Source of the DNA: Zobellia roscoffensis
Lineage (GTDB): Bacteria; Bacteroidota; Bacteroidia; Flavobacteriales; Flavobacteriaceae
Direction of reading: 5' to 3'
NCBI RefSeq assembly: GCF_015330165.1
Contig: NZ_JADDXT010000002.1
Span: forward strand, 244,503-308,502
DNA: 64,000 nucleotides
In this document: positions 16,726 through 24,422 of the stretch, piece by piece
Layout: each line of letters begins with the position of its first letter
Position numbering within the stretch: the stretch's first letter is position 1
Notes under the pieces: model-generated
What the model was told of the DNA's origin: nothing
What the model saw: only the letters and a program-made list of their open reading frames with translations
Databases searched by the model: none
Translations under genes and position numbers: made by a program

Positions 16726-17430
16726 ATGAAAAAACTTATCATATTATTTTTCGCATTGAGCCTAACGTCATGCCACGAACTTCAACAGGTCGTTAACCAA
16801 TTACCGCAGGGCGAAGCAGGACTAGGCAATGACCAAATTGCCGCCGGATTAAGACAAGCCCTGGACAAGGGTATTCAAAGCCAAGTGAGCAAACTTACTC
16901 AAGAAGATGGATTCTTAAAGAACGAAGCCGTAAAAATATTACTACCAGAAGAACTTCAAAAAGTAGACAAAACCCTTAGAGACATAGGTCTCGGTAGCCT
17001 AGCCGATGAAGGTCTTAAAGTTTTAAACCGAGCTGCCGAAGATGCCGTAGGTGAAGCTACCCCTATTTTTGTTGATGCAGTCAAAGGGATTACTTTTAAT
17101 GATGCAAAGAACATTTTATTAGGTAATGACAATGCAGCTACACAATATTTAACCTCAGCTACCCAAACACAACTTTACGCAAAATTCAACCCGGTAATTA
17201 AAAATTCTTTTAGCAAAGTAGGGGCTGATAAAATCTGGAGCAACCTTATTACCAAATACAATAATATACCCCTGACCAAAAAAGTAAATCCTGATTTAAC
17301 GGACTACGTTACTCAAGAAGCACTTAACGGAGTTTACACTATGATTGCCGTAGAAGAAAAGGAAATAAGGAACAATACAGCATCAAGAACAACAGACCTT
17401 TTAAAGCGTGTTTTTAGCTTACAAGACTAA
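16726..17430 (+). CDS. DUF4197 family lipoprotein
   Basis: A 234-residue protein with a lipoprotein-type signal (LIILFFALSLTSCHEL, Cys at about residue 16), then a helical body matching DUF4197: GLRQALDKGI, a central KILLPEELQKVDKTLRDIG, and NDAKNILLGNDNAATQYL at about 125-142. This family is widespread among Bacteroidetes and Proteobacteria and its function is not known. It is monocistronic; the nearest terminator lies 165 bases downstream and may belong to a separate small transcript. Confidence 0.85.
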   Translation: MKKLIILFFALSLTSCHELQQVVNQLPQGEAGLGNDQIAAGLRQALDKGIQSQVSKLTQEDGFLKNEAVKILLPEELQKVDKTLRDIGLGSLADEGLKVLNRAAEDAVGEATPIFVDAVKGITFNDAKNILLGNDNAATQYLTSATQTQLYAKFNPVIKNSFSKVGADKIWSNLITKYNNIPLTKKVNPDLTDYVTQEALNGVYTMIAVEEKEIRNNTASRTTDLLKRVFSLQD

Positions 17431-17499
17431 TGAAAAATATTTTACACAAATCCTACAATAACTTGAAAATTAACCCGTTAAATTCATAAGTAGTCTTTA

Positions 17500-17620
17500 C
17501 AAACTACAAATCTCTAAGACCTTGTTGATTGTTAAAAATTAGAGATTATGATACTGAATTTTTTGAGTTAGTAATTTTTGAGTTAGTTAGTTTAAAACCG
17601 GTGGGAGCACCGGTTTTTTT
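17500..17620 (+). ncRNA. Candidate small RNA or long 3' UTR upstream of a strong terminator
   Basis: The 264-base gap after DUF4197 has no convincing ORF but contains two tandem copies of a 15-16 base unit (AATTTTT-GAGTTAGT, 17557-17572 and 17573-17587) and then a textbook terminator (17594-17620). The terminator is 165 bases past the stop codon, unusually far. No exact -7 box is visible near 17480-17500, so a processed 3' UTR RNA is as likely as an independent one. Ends are estimates. Confidence 0.3.
17594..17620 (+). terminator. Strong intrinsic terminator
   Basis: A 10-bp perfect stem (AAAACCGGTG/CACCGGTTTT) with a GGAG tetraloop runs into a seven-T tract. It terminates DUF4197 or a small RNA from this gap. 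Confidence 0.9.
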
Positions 17621-17694
17621 GTTTTCCTTTAAGGTAGAAAGGATTTAAGATCAGAAAATTTTGTAGCGCTTCGGTTTAGTATAGAAAGAAGTAA

Positions 17695-18483
17695 TTACCC
17701 TCTATTTACATCAGAAACAAAATCAATGACAAAGCGGTTAAACAATTGTGGTTGTTCTACATTCACCACATGACCACAATGTTCTATAGTCAATAAACTA
17801 GATTGTGTTTGTTTCTGGACCATTTTCTTAACAGATGGAAGAAAAAGATAATCCTCTCCACCCATTACATATAAGGTTGGAATATTGATATCTCCCGCTC
17901 TAAAAAAGCGCAATAATCTATTAATTTGTGAACCCATTTTATACCAACGCACAAACTCTTTCTGGTACATCTTTTTTGCCTCTCTAACAAAAAGCAATCT
18001 AGATTCTTTATGATTACCATCTGGCATAATAGCAAAAGTAAATAGCTTATACAACCATATATAAGGCACTAACGACTTGAACAGACCACCAAAGCCCATT
18101 AAAATTCTAAAGCGCATATCCAACCTAATAATAGCGCCGCCCAACACCATGCTTTCCACTCGTTCGGGATATTGCTCTGCTAAATTTCTGATAAGAACAG
18201 TACCCAAAGAAATACCTATAAAGTGAGATTTTTGAATTTTAAGAAAATCCAACACCTCTAAGATATCTTCTGTTATATAATCAAAAGTATATTTATCATT
18301 AAAGGCATCTTTTAAGCCAGGTTGAGAATCACCATGACCTCTAAGGTCTAGAAGCAAAACGTTAAAGTGTTTTCTAAATTCCCTTAGTTGTTTGTACCAA
18401 ATAGAAGAGCTGCCTCCAGCTCCATGCACAAAGGTGACCCAAGAATCTGATTCTTGATGTAAATATGTTACGTAATTCAGCAA
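17695..18483 (-). CDS. Alpha/beta hydrolase
   Basis: A 262-residue cytoplasmic alpha/beta-fold hydrolase. The oxyanion-hole motif VTFVHGAGGSSSIWY is at about residues 16-30, and LDLRGHGDS at about 45-53. The nucleophile elbow GISLGT gives Ser92; the probable acid is Asp in GGEDYLFLPS and the catalytic His is in EHCGHVVNVEQP near the C-terminus. The triad is complete, so an active esterase, lipase or similar enzyme is expected; the substrate cannot be deduced. It stands alone. The upstream gap 18484-18866 contains only AT-rich sequence and the promoter of the next gene. Confidence 0.88.
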   Translation of the reverse strand: MLNYVTYLHQESDSWVTFVHGAGGSSSIWYKQLREFRKHFNVLLLDLRGHGDSQPGLKDAFNDKYTFDYITEDILEVLDFLKIQKSHFIGISLGTVLIRNLAEQYPERVESMVLGGAIIRLDMRFRILMGFGGLFKSLVPYIWLYKLFTFAIMPDGNHKESRLLFVREAKKMYQKEFVRWYKMGSQINRLLRFFRAGDINIPTLYVMGGEDYLFLPSVKKMVQKQTQSSLLTIEHCGHVVNVEQPQLFNRFVIDFVSDVNRG

Positions 18484-18838
18484 AGTGTTCTCTCGTTTTT
18501 TCCATTAAGGAATCTTGCAATGTATTAAATCTTTTGATCCATTTTTAGTTTGAGCAAAAAATATAATCCACAACAACATCTTAAAACGAAAAATTCAAGA
18601 AAAACAAGCAAAAACTAAGAATCTGATTTCCAAACCCCTACACCACCTAAAAAGGATTGTTAATATCTTATTGTTTTAACGAAATGGATTTGACAAAACC
18701 ACAAGAAAAAAGGAGTTATTAACAACTACAAAAAGAGATTCGCAAGCATTCCATTTATGAATTGTTAATAAATCATCAATTCAACTTAATTTTTGCCATA
18801 TACAGCGATTATTGAGATCCAAAGCGTATTTCTGTCCG

Positions 18839-18846
18839 TATATTTG
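18839..18846 (+). promoter_or_regulatory. -7 box of the 65-residue protein gene
   Basis: TATATTTG matches TAnnTTTG and ends 20 bases before the ATG at 18867. A TTG that could serve as -33 element is at 18812-18814. I see nothing else in the 383-base gap 18484-18866. Confidence 0.6.
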
Positions 18847-18866
18847 TAACAAAGCATTTTAATACT

Positions 18867-19064
18867 ATGGAAAATCAATATTGCAAGGTAGGTACAGTTA
18901 CCTCAATCGCTTCAAACAGAAACGCGATATCACTTTTAGAACACCAGTATCAAACTTTCTTAGGGAAAGCTAACGATATGAAATACGCCGATACTAAATT
19001 GGTAGAATTTTTCGAGCAAAAAGCTGAGAAGATTCAGAGAGTTTTAGAAAATATGATGAAATAA
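18867..19064 (+). CDS. Small helical protein, unknown function
   Basis: A 65-residue soluble protein, predicted mostly helical (about residues 19-64), with balanced charge and no signal or membrane segment: SLLEHQYQTFLGKANDMKYADTK then LVEFFEQKAEKIQRVLENMM. It has a good promoter and a normal leader, so it is very likely expressed. It converges on pyrF, 12 bases from its stop. I do not recognise the family; it could be a small coiled-coil adaptor, but nothing in the sequence shows this. Confidence 0.7.
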   Translation: MENQYCKVGTVTSIASNRNAISLLEHQYQTFLGKANDMKYADTKLVEFFEQKAEKIQRVLENMMK

Positions 19065-19076
19065 TTTCTTCAGAAA

Positions 19077-19886
19077 TTATAAAAGTTCGGCCATTTGACG
19101 TTGTAGCTCTATAGCCTTGTGTCTTGCTGCATCTGCAAAGTCCGAACCCGTTGAGGCATATATAATTCCTCGCGACGAATTTATAAGAAGACCTACGTTT
19201 TCGTTCATTCCATTTTCACAGACATCTTTTAAACTTCCTCCTTGCGCGCCAACTCCTGGCACCAACAAAAAGCTTTCAGGAATAATTTTTCGGATATCTT
19301 TTAGGTACTCCGCTTTTGTTGCGCCTACTACGTACATTAGATTTTTAGAGTTTTCATAGGTCTTAGAAGTTTCCAAAACCGTTTTATACAACTCTTTGCC
19401 ATCTACCAACTTTGTCTGATAGTCAAAAGCACCAATATTTGATGTTAGTGCCAAGAGAATCGTATGTTTATTTTCAAAAGCTAAAAACGGCTCAACAGAA
19501 TCCTTTCCCATATACGGAGCAATCGTAACAGAATCAAACTCCATGTCTTCAAAGAACGCCTTTGCGTAACGCGTAGAAGTATTTCCTATATCCCCACGTT
19601 TAGCATCTGCAATGGTAAAAATCTCCGGATACTTACTGTTTATATACTTAATGGTCTTCTCCAATGATTGCCACCCTTTAATACCATATGCTTCATAAAA
19701 AGCGATATTAGGTTTGTAGGACACACAAACATCATGCGTAGCATCAATAATCGCTTTATTAAAGGCAAATATGGGGTCTTCCTCGGCTAACAAATGAGGT
19801 GGGATTTTTTCCAAATCGGTGTCAAGACCGATGCATAGAAATGATTTTTTCTTTCTAATTTGGGCAACAAGTTGTTCAGTGGTCAT
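19077..19886 (-). CDS. pyrF: Orotidine 5'-phosphate decarboxylase
   Basis: A 269-residue TIM-barrel enzyme that makes UMP from OMP, the last step of de novo pyrimidine synthesis. It belongs to the longer (type 2, about 270 aa) PyrF subfamily. The catalytic motif [13 protein letters not shown] carries the Asp-Lys-Asp charge network (Lys96). [14 protein letters not shown] opens the barrel and the phosphate-binding [10 protein letters not shown] is near residue 212. It follows prfA by 48 bases on the same strand and is probably cotranscribed, an arrangement common in Flavobacteriaceae. Confidence 0.96.
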   Translation of the reverse strand: MTTEQLVAQIRKKKSFLCIGLDTDLEKIPPHLLAEEDPIFAFNKAIIDATHDVCVSYKPNIAFYEAYGIKGWQSLEKTIKYINSKYPEIFTIADAKRGDIGNTSTRYAKAFFEDMEFDSVTIAPYMGKDSVEPFLAFENKHTILLALTSNIGAFDYQTKLVDGKELYKTVLETSKTYENSKNLMYVVGATKAEYLKDIRKIIPESFLLVPGVGAQGGSLKDVCENGMNENVGLLINSSRGIIYASTGSDFADAARHKAIELQRQMAELL

Positions 19887-19934
19887 AGAAACGCTACGGC
19901 TATAAAGTTATGCTTCTAAAAAAAAGGCTGTCCG

Positions 19935-21011
19935 TTAAAAAATCTCAGAAGCTTCTTTCAGTTTTTCAGTATTTTCTACAAAACTAAGTTCTTCTATAAT
20001 TTTTTGAATATCACCATCAATAATATTTTGCAAATCGTAAAGCGTTAATCCAATACGATGATCGGTAACACGCCCTTGCGGATAATTGTATGTCCTAATC
20101 TTTGCGGAACGGTCACCACTACTTACCTGAGAATTACGTTTTGCAGCGTCTTCTTCTTGTTTTTTGGCAAGCTCAAGATCATACAATCTCGAACGTAATA
20201 CCCTAAAAGCCTTGTCTTTGTTCTTATGCTGAGATTTTTGATCTTGACACTGCGCTACCAATCCTGTTGGAATATGCGTAAGACGCACTGCAGAGTACGT
20301 AGTGTTTACCGACTGACCCCCTGGTCCCGAAGAACAGAAAAAATCTATTCGGACATCTTTAGGTTCAATCTGTACATCAAAATCTTCGGCTTCGGGAAGC
20401 ACCATTACCGTTGCGGCACTAGTATGAACCCTACCCTGAGTTTCTGTCTGTGGCACACGTTGCACACGGTGTACACCAGCCTCAAATTTTAGAGTTCCGT
20501 ATACGTCCTTACCGGTAACTTCAAACTGAATTTCTTTATAACCACCACTAGTTCCCTCACTTAAATCTATAACATTGGTTTTCCAACCTTTACCTTCGCA
20601 ATACTTGGTATACATACGAAATAGATCTCCTGCAAATATACTAGCCTCGTCACCACCCGTACCGGCCCTGATTTCAACAACCACATCTTTGGCATCTTCA
20701 GGGTCCTTTGGTATGAGCATTAACTTTATTTCTTCTTCTAGCTGCGGAAGACCTCCCTTTGCCTCATCTAATTGCATTTTGGCCATTTCTACCATCTCGG
20801 CATCACTACCATCAGCTATAATTTCTTCAGCCTCTTGAATGTTATCCATAAGCTCAACGTAGATTTCACGTTTTGCAACAAGCTCTTTTAAATCGGAATA
20901 TTCTTTGGTTAATCCTACATAGCGCTTCTGGTCCGAAATAATATCCGGTTGAATAATAAGGTCAGAAACCTCATCAAAACGCTGCTTTACTATATTAAGT
21001 TTATCTATCAT
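19935..21011 (-). CDS. prfA: Peptide chain release factor 1
   Basis: A 358-residue class I release factor that reads UAA and UAG and triggers peptide release. The catalytic GGQ is at residues 231-233 ([10 protein letters not shown]), and the PxT-type codon-recognition region contains [18 protein letters not shown] (about 185-202), the expected RF1 PxT variant. The C-terminal [10 protein letters not shown] motif is complete. Cotranscribed with pyrF. Secure identification. Confidence 0.97.
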   Translation of the reverse strand: MIDKLNIVKQRFDEVSDLIIQPDIISDQKRYVGLTKEYSDLKELVAKREIYVELMDNIQEAEEIIADGSDAEMVEMAKMQLDEAKGGLPQLEEEIKLMLIPKDPEDAKDVVVEIRAGTGGDEASIFAGDLFRMYTKYCEGKGWKTNVIDLSEGTSGGYKEIQFEVTGKDVYGTLKFEAGVHRVQRVPQTETQGRVHTSAATVMVLPEAEDFDVQIEPKDVRIDFFCSSGPGGQSVNTTYSAVRLTHIPTGLVAQCQDQKSQHKNKDKAFRVLRSRLYDLELAKKQEEDAAKRNSQVSSGDRSAKIRTYNYPQGRVTDHRIGLTLYDLQNIIDGDIQKIIEELSFVENTEKLKEASEIF

Positions 21012-21150
21012 TATCTTGCATCACTTGTGATGCGAATTTACGACAAATTTGTACATTTATTGATATTCGTTCATTTTGATGAAAAGCTTATCTCATCTGA
21101 ATACAAATAACATCTTCTTTATATTTTAGAAATATATAGTTGTGAAGCAA

Positions 21151-22152
21151 TTAATCTTTAGGCAATTCATCCAACAGAATACCACTGCTCGTATAGACCT
21201 TATTAGCGGCATCTACCAAAATAACTTCAGTACCACCTAACTGGTTTATTAAAGCAAGCCCTTCTTCTTTACCCATTATATAAACTGCTGTAGCCAAGGC
21301 GTCACATAACTCTGCACTTTTTGCAAAAATTGAAACACTATTAATCCCTAAAGAAGGGTAGCCCGTTCTAGGATCTAAAATATGAGAATATTTAAGCCCA
21401 TCAAAAATGACGAATTTTTCAGAATTCCCAGATGTGGCTACGGAAGACTCAACAATAGGTAGCCAAGAAAAAATCTTCTCATCGCTTAATGGGTTTGCTA
21501 TACCAATCAACCACTTTTCGCCGGTTGCTTTCGTCCCCCATGTTGTAAGATCACCAGCAGCATTAATTATACCACCAAGCACCTGTTTAGACACTAAAAG
21601 CTCCTTGGCCTTATCTGCTGCATAGCCTTTACCTATAGCTCCAAAGGATATTTTCATTCCCTTTTTACTCAGGTAAACGGTTTTCTCCAACGGATCCAAA
21701 ATTATGTTTTCGTAACCTACATTTTTCACAGATTCACGAACCGCTTCATAGGGAGGAAATTCAGTCATGGAACCATCAAACCTCCAAATATTATCCATGG
21801 AAGCAAAAGAAATATCAAAAGCACCATCAGTGATTTCAGAAATCTGCTTCGCCCTTTCAATGAGCATAAACAACTCTTGACTCACTTTTACAGGCTTTAC
21901 ACCAGCGTTTAAATTTATTAATGAAGTTTCTGAATCCGGATTCCATGCCGAAATCATATTTTCGATTCTCTGAATCTCTGCTGTAGCCTCTTCAATATTT
22001 ATATACCCTAAATCCTCATTACTAGACACCACAGTAACATCAAACCGTGTACCCATAAGCTCCATAGCCTTATGGACAGTTACAAGTTTCTTTTCTTGAG
22101 CAAAACCACTAGAAAAGAAGAGAAAAGTAAGTATGTAAATCACCTGTCTCAC
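21151..22152 (-). CDS. apbE: ApbE family FAD:protein FMN transferase
   Basis: A 333-residue exported flavin transferase with a signal peptide (about residues 1-18, ending SSGFAQ). ApbE attaches FMN covalently to Thr/Ser of periplasmic or membrane redox proteins using FAD and Mg2+. Family marks: MELMGTRFDVTVV, FDISFASMDNIWRF, SFGAIGKGYAADKAKELL, GGIINAAGDLTTWG and KYSHILDPRTGYPS. The start is GTG at 22152, overlapping the stop of the thioredoxin-like gene as GTGA, so the two are translationally coupled. The target protein is not obvious in the neighbourhood. Confidence 0.93.
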   Translation of the reverse strand: MRQVIYILTFLFFSSGFAQEKKLVTVHKAMELMGTRFDVTVVSSNEDLGYINIEEATAEIQRIENMISAWNPDSETSLINLNAGVKPVKVSQELFMLIERAKQISEITDGAFDISFASMDNIWRFDGSMTEFPPYEAVRESVKNVGYENIILDPLEKTVYLSKKGMKISFGAIGKGYAADKAKELLVSKQVLGGIINAAGDLTTWGTKATGEKWLIGIANPLSDEKIFSWLPIVESSVATSGNSEKFVIFDGLKYSHILDPRTGYPSLGINSVSIFAKSAELCDALATAVYIMGKEEGLALINQLGGTEVILVDAANKVYTSSGILLDELPKD

Positions 22153-22583
22153 TCAAACATAGATTTTAAGTGTGTTATATATTCTGCGGGGGAAAGCTTT
22201 AGATAACCCGTTTTTCCAATAACCTTCTCATCTTCATTCAACAGAACAACTAAAGGAAAATGACCTTTTGAATTATACCTTTCCGCTAAATCATTGTTTT
22301 GAGCTATAAGCTCCTGATTAAGTTTATTCGCTTTTTTTCTTGGAAAATCTGCTTTATAAAGAACCAAATCGGTCTCTGCAAATTTTTTAAAATCTTCTGA
22401 TTGCCATATGGTCTTATCTAACTTTATACAAGGTCCACACCAATCCGAGCCCGCAAAAACAAGTAGCAAATTCTTGTTTTCCTTTTTTGTAAGAGCCACG
22501 GCATCTTGGTAGCTATCTTCCCATTTTTGGGCAGAAAGCGACGTTGCAATTATCATAAATACCAAGAAGTAAAACTTTTTCAT
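22149..22583 (-). CDS. Periplasmic thioredoxin-fold protein
   Basis: A 144-residue exported thioredoxin-like protein: signal peptide about residues 1-19 (TSLSAQ), then a thioredoxin fold with the redox motif GSDWCGPC (Cys49, Cys52) and cis-Pro in GHFPLVVLLN (about 109-118). It resembles DUF255/thioredoxin_7-type disulphide reductases. Overlap with apbE by four bases indicates a joint role, for example keeping a periplasmic redox protein reduced. The Rieske lipoprotein gene is 28 bases upstream on the same strand. Confidence 0.88.
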   Translation of the reverse strand: MKKFYFLVFMIIATSLSAQKWEDSYQDAVALTKKENKNLLLVFAGSDWCGPCIKLDKTIWQSEDFKKFAETDLVLYKADFPRKKANKLNQELIAQNNDLAERYNSKGHFPLVVLLNEDEKVIGKTGYLKLSPAEYITHLKSMFE

Positions 22584-22611
22584 ACTATGTCTTAGACAAA
22601 ATCAATGCCAT

Positions 22612-23064
22612 TTATTCAAATACGCGTAACATATTACCGTTTAATTCGGTTTTAAAAATCTTCAATGTTTTTGCTGTTGCCCCATCTACCTTATTGATTG
22701 GCGTTCCGTTTTGCTCAAAACGAGACCCGTGTACATCACAATAAAAGATACCACCATCCAAATCAACAAAACGCACTTCTTCATAGCCTTGATGACTACA
22801 AACTTGACTAGCTGCAACAAATTCTCCTTCCGAATTCCTAGCTACAACGACTAAATTTTTCAATATAAACCCGCCGTTCTCTGCAAGTTTTGCATTTTCT
22901 GAAGCTTCTAAATCTAAAGTAAAATCAATTCCGGTAGGTACGGGAGTGTTGCCTTCACCCTCAATTTCATCCTCATTGTCACTAGAACAACCATGCAAAC
23001 ATGGAAAAGCAAGAGCAAATGCAGCACTAGCTCCTAAGGTTTTCAAAAAGTGTTTTCTTTCCAT
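22612..23064 (-). CDS. Rieske-type [2Fe-2S] lipoprotein
   Basis: A 150-residue protein starting at the ATG at 23064 (MERKHFLKTLG); the frame stays open eight codons further up. The N-terminus combines a signal with a lipobox-like LHGCSSD (Cys26). The cluster ligands are clear: Cys89 and His91 in QVCSHQGY, and Cys109 and His112 in FYCDVHGSRF. It is therefore an envelope-anchored electron carrier. It is followed by thioredoxin-like and ApbE genes, which suggests a small periplasmic redox module. The 51-base gap to purM upstream allows readthrough from purM. Confidence 0.88.
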   Translation of the reverse strand: MERKHFLKTLGASAAFALAFPCLHGCSSDNEDEIEGEGNTPVPTGIDFTLDLEASENAKLAENGGFILKNLVVVARNSEGEFVAASQVCSHQGYEEVRFVDLDGGIFYCDVHGSRFEQNGTPINKVDGATAKTLKIFKTELNGNMLRVFE

Positions 23065-23114
23065 AGTACTACTGTTTACTATAGACAACGAAGTATTGAA
23101 ACGATTCGTATACC

Positions 23115-24296
23115 TTAATAAACAAACTTACCATAAGTACTCTGGATAGTCAGTTTCTTAGAAGTACTAGCTTCTACCCTACCTACAATCCGGGCATCTA
23201 CACCAAAACTTTCTGAAATAGCGATTAAATCTTTGGCCACACTCTCATTAGTATAAATCTCAAGACGATGACCACAGTTAAACACCTGATACATTTCTTT
23301 CCAATCCGTACCCGATTGTTCTTGAATCAATTTAAAAAGAGGAGGAACAGGAAAAAGATTATCTTTTATAATATGAAGTTCATCTACAAAATGAAGGATT
23401 TTAGTCTGGGCACCGCCACTACAATGCACCATTCCATGAATATCTTCAGAGGTATATTTATTCAAAATTTTCTTTACAATTGGCGCATAGGTTCTAGTTG
23501 GAGACAACACCAACTTACCAGCATCCAATGGTACATTTTCATCAATTTTATCCGTTAATTTTGTACTGCCGGAATACACTAAATCCTCAGGTACGGAAGC
23601 ATCAAAGCTCTCCGGGTATTTTTCAGCTAGATACTTTGAAAAAACATCATGTCTGGCAGAAGTAAGTCCATTACTGCCCATACCTCCGTTATATTCTTTC
23701 TCATAAGTAGCTTGACCGAACGATGCTAAACCAACTATTACATCTCCTGCCTTAATATTAGCATTATCTATAACGTCCTTTTTCTTTAAGCGAGCTGTTA
23801 CCGTAGAATCTACAATTATAGTACGTACCAAATCCCCAACATCTGCTGTTTCACCACCTGTAGAACGGATGGTTAGACCATGCTCCGCCAAATCATTTAT
23901 AAGCTCTTCAGTACCGTTTATGATTTCGGATATTACCTCACCTGGAATTAAGTTTTTATTACGCCCTATAGTAGAAGAAAGCATAATATTATCAGTAGCA
24001 CCCACACAGATAAGATCATCTATGTTCATAATAAGCGCATCTTGAGCTATACCTTTCCACACAGAAATATCACCTGTTTCTTTCCAGTACATATAAGCCA
24101 ATGATGATTTGGTGCCAGCACCATCTGCGTGCATTACCAAACAATACGCATCATCGTTCGTTAAATAATCCGGCACAATTTTACAGAACGCCTTAGGAAA
24201 GAGTCCTTTATCAATATTCTTAATTGCATTGTGCACATCTTCTTTTGAGGCGGAAACTCCTCTTTGGCTGTATCTTTCACTAGTAGACGAACTCAT
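23115..24296 (-). CDS. purM: Phosphoribosylformylglycinamidine cyclo-ligase (AIR synthase)
   Basis: A 393-residue PurM-type enzyme that closes the imidazole ring of AIR with ATP in purine synthesis. Visible marks: VMHADGAGTKSSLAYMYW (substrate/ATP site, about 53-70), NIDDLICVGATDNIMLSSTIGRN, and STGGETADVGDLVRTI near 144-159. The C-terminal domain holds GMVHCSGGAQTKIL. It is longer than E. coli PurM (345 aa), as is usual in Flavobacteriaceae. It precedes the Rieske-thioredoxin-ApbE genes and then prfA-pyrF on the same strand. Confidence 0.92.
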   Translation of the reverse strand: MSSSTSERYSQRGVSASKEDVHNAIKNIDKGLFPKAFCKIVPDYLTNDDAYCLVMHADGAGTKSSLAYMYWKETGDISVWKGIAQDALIMNIDDLICVGATDNIMLSSTIGRNKNLIPGEVISEIINGTEELINDLAEHGLTIRSTGGETADVGDLVRTIIVDSTVTARLKKKDVIDNANIKAGDVIVGLASFGQATYEKEYNGGMGSNGLTSARHDVFSKYLAEKYPESFDASVPEDLVYSGSTKLTDKIDENVPLDAGKLVLSPTRTYAPIVKKILNKYTSEDIHGMVHCSGGAQTKILHFVDELHIIKDNLFPVPPLFKLIQEQSGTDWKEMYQVFNCGHRLEIYTNESVAKDLIAISESFGVDARIVGRVEASTSKKLTIQSTYGKFVY

Positions 24297-24391
24297 TATA
24301 ACGGCTTTTTGGCAAAAATAAGGTATTCACCGAATAATCATCGCTTGACAAAAAAAACTTTCTAAAAGTTCTTAAATTGAATAGATTTTAC

Positions 24392-24418
24392 AAAAAAGGC
24401 CCCGTAAAAACGAGGCCT
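24392..24418 (-). terminator. Terminator of glnN
   Basis: Minus strand: a 9-bp stem with one internal mismatch (AGGCCTCGT/ACGGGGCCT, TTTT loop) followed by six T residues. It is 5 bases beyond the glnN stop. Confidence 0.85.
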
Positions 24419-24422
24419 AAAT

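Noticed and set aside
17430..17489. 19-codon ORF starting with TAATG at the DUF4197 stop
   Set aside because: Product has no hydrophobic segment or motif and composition is that of random AT-rich DNA.
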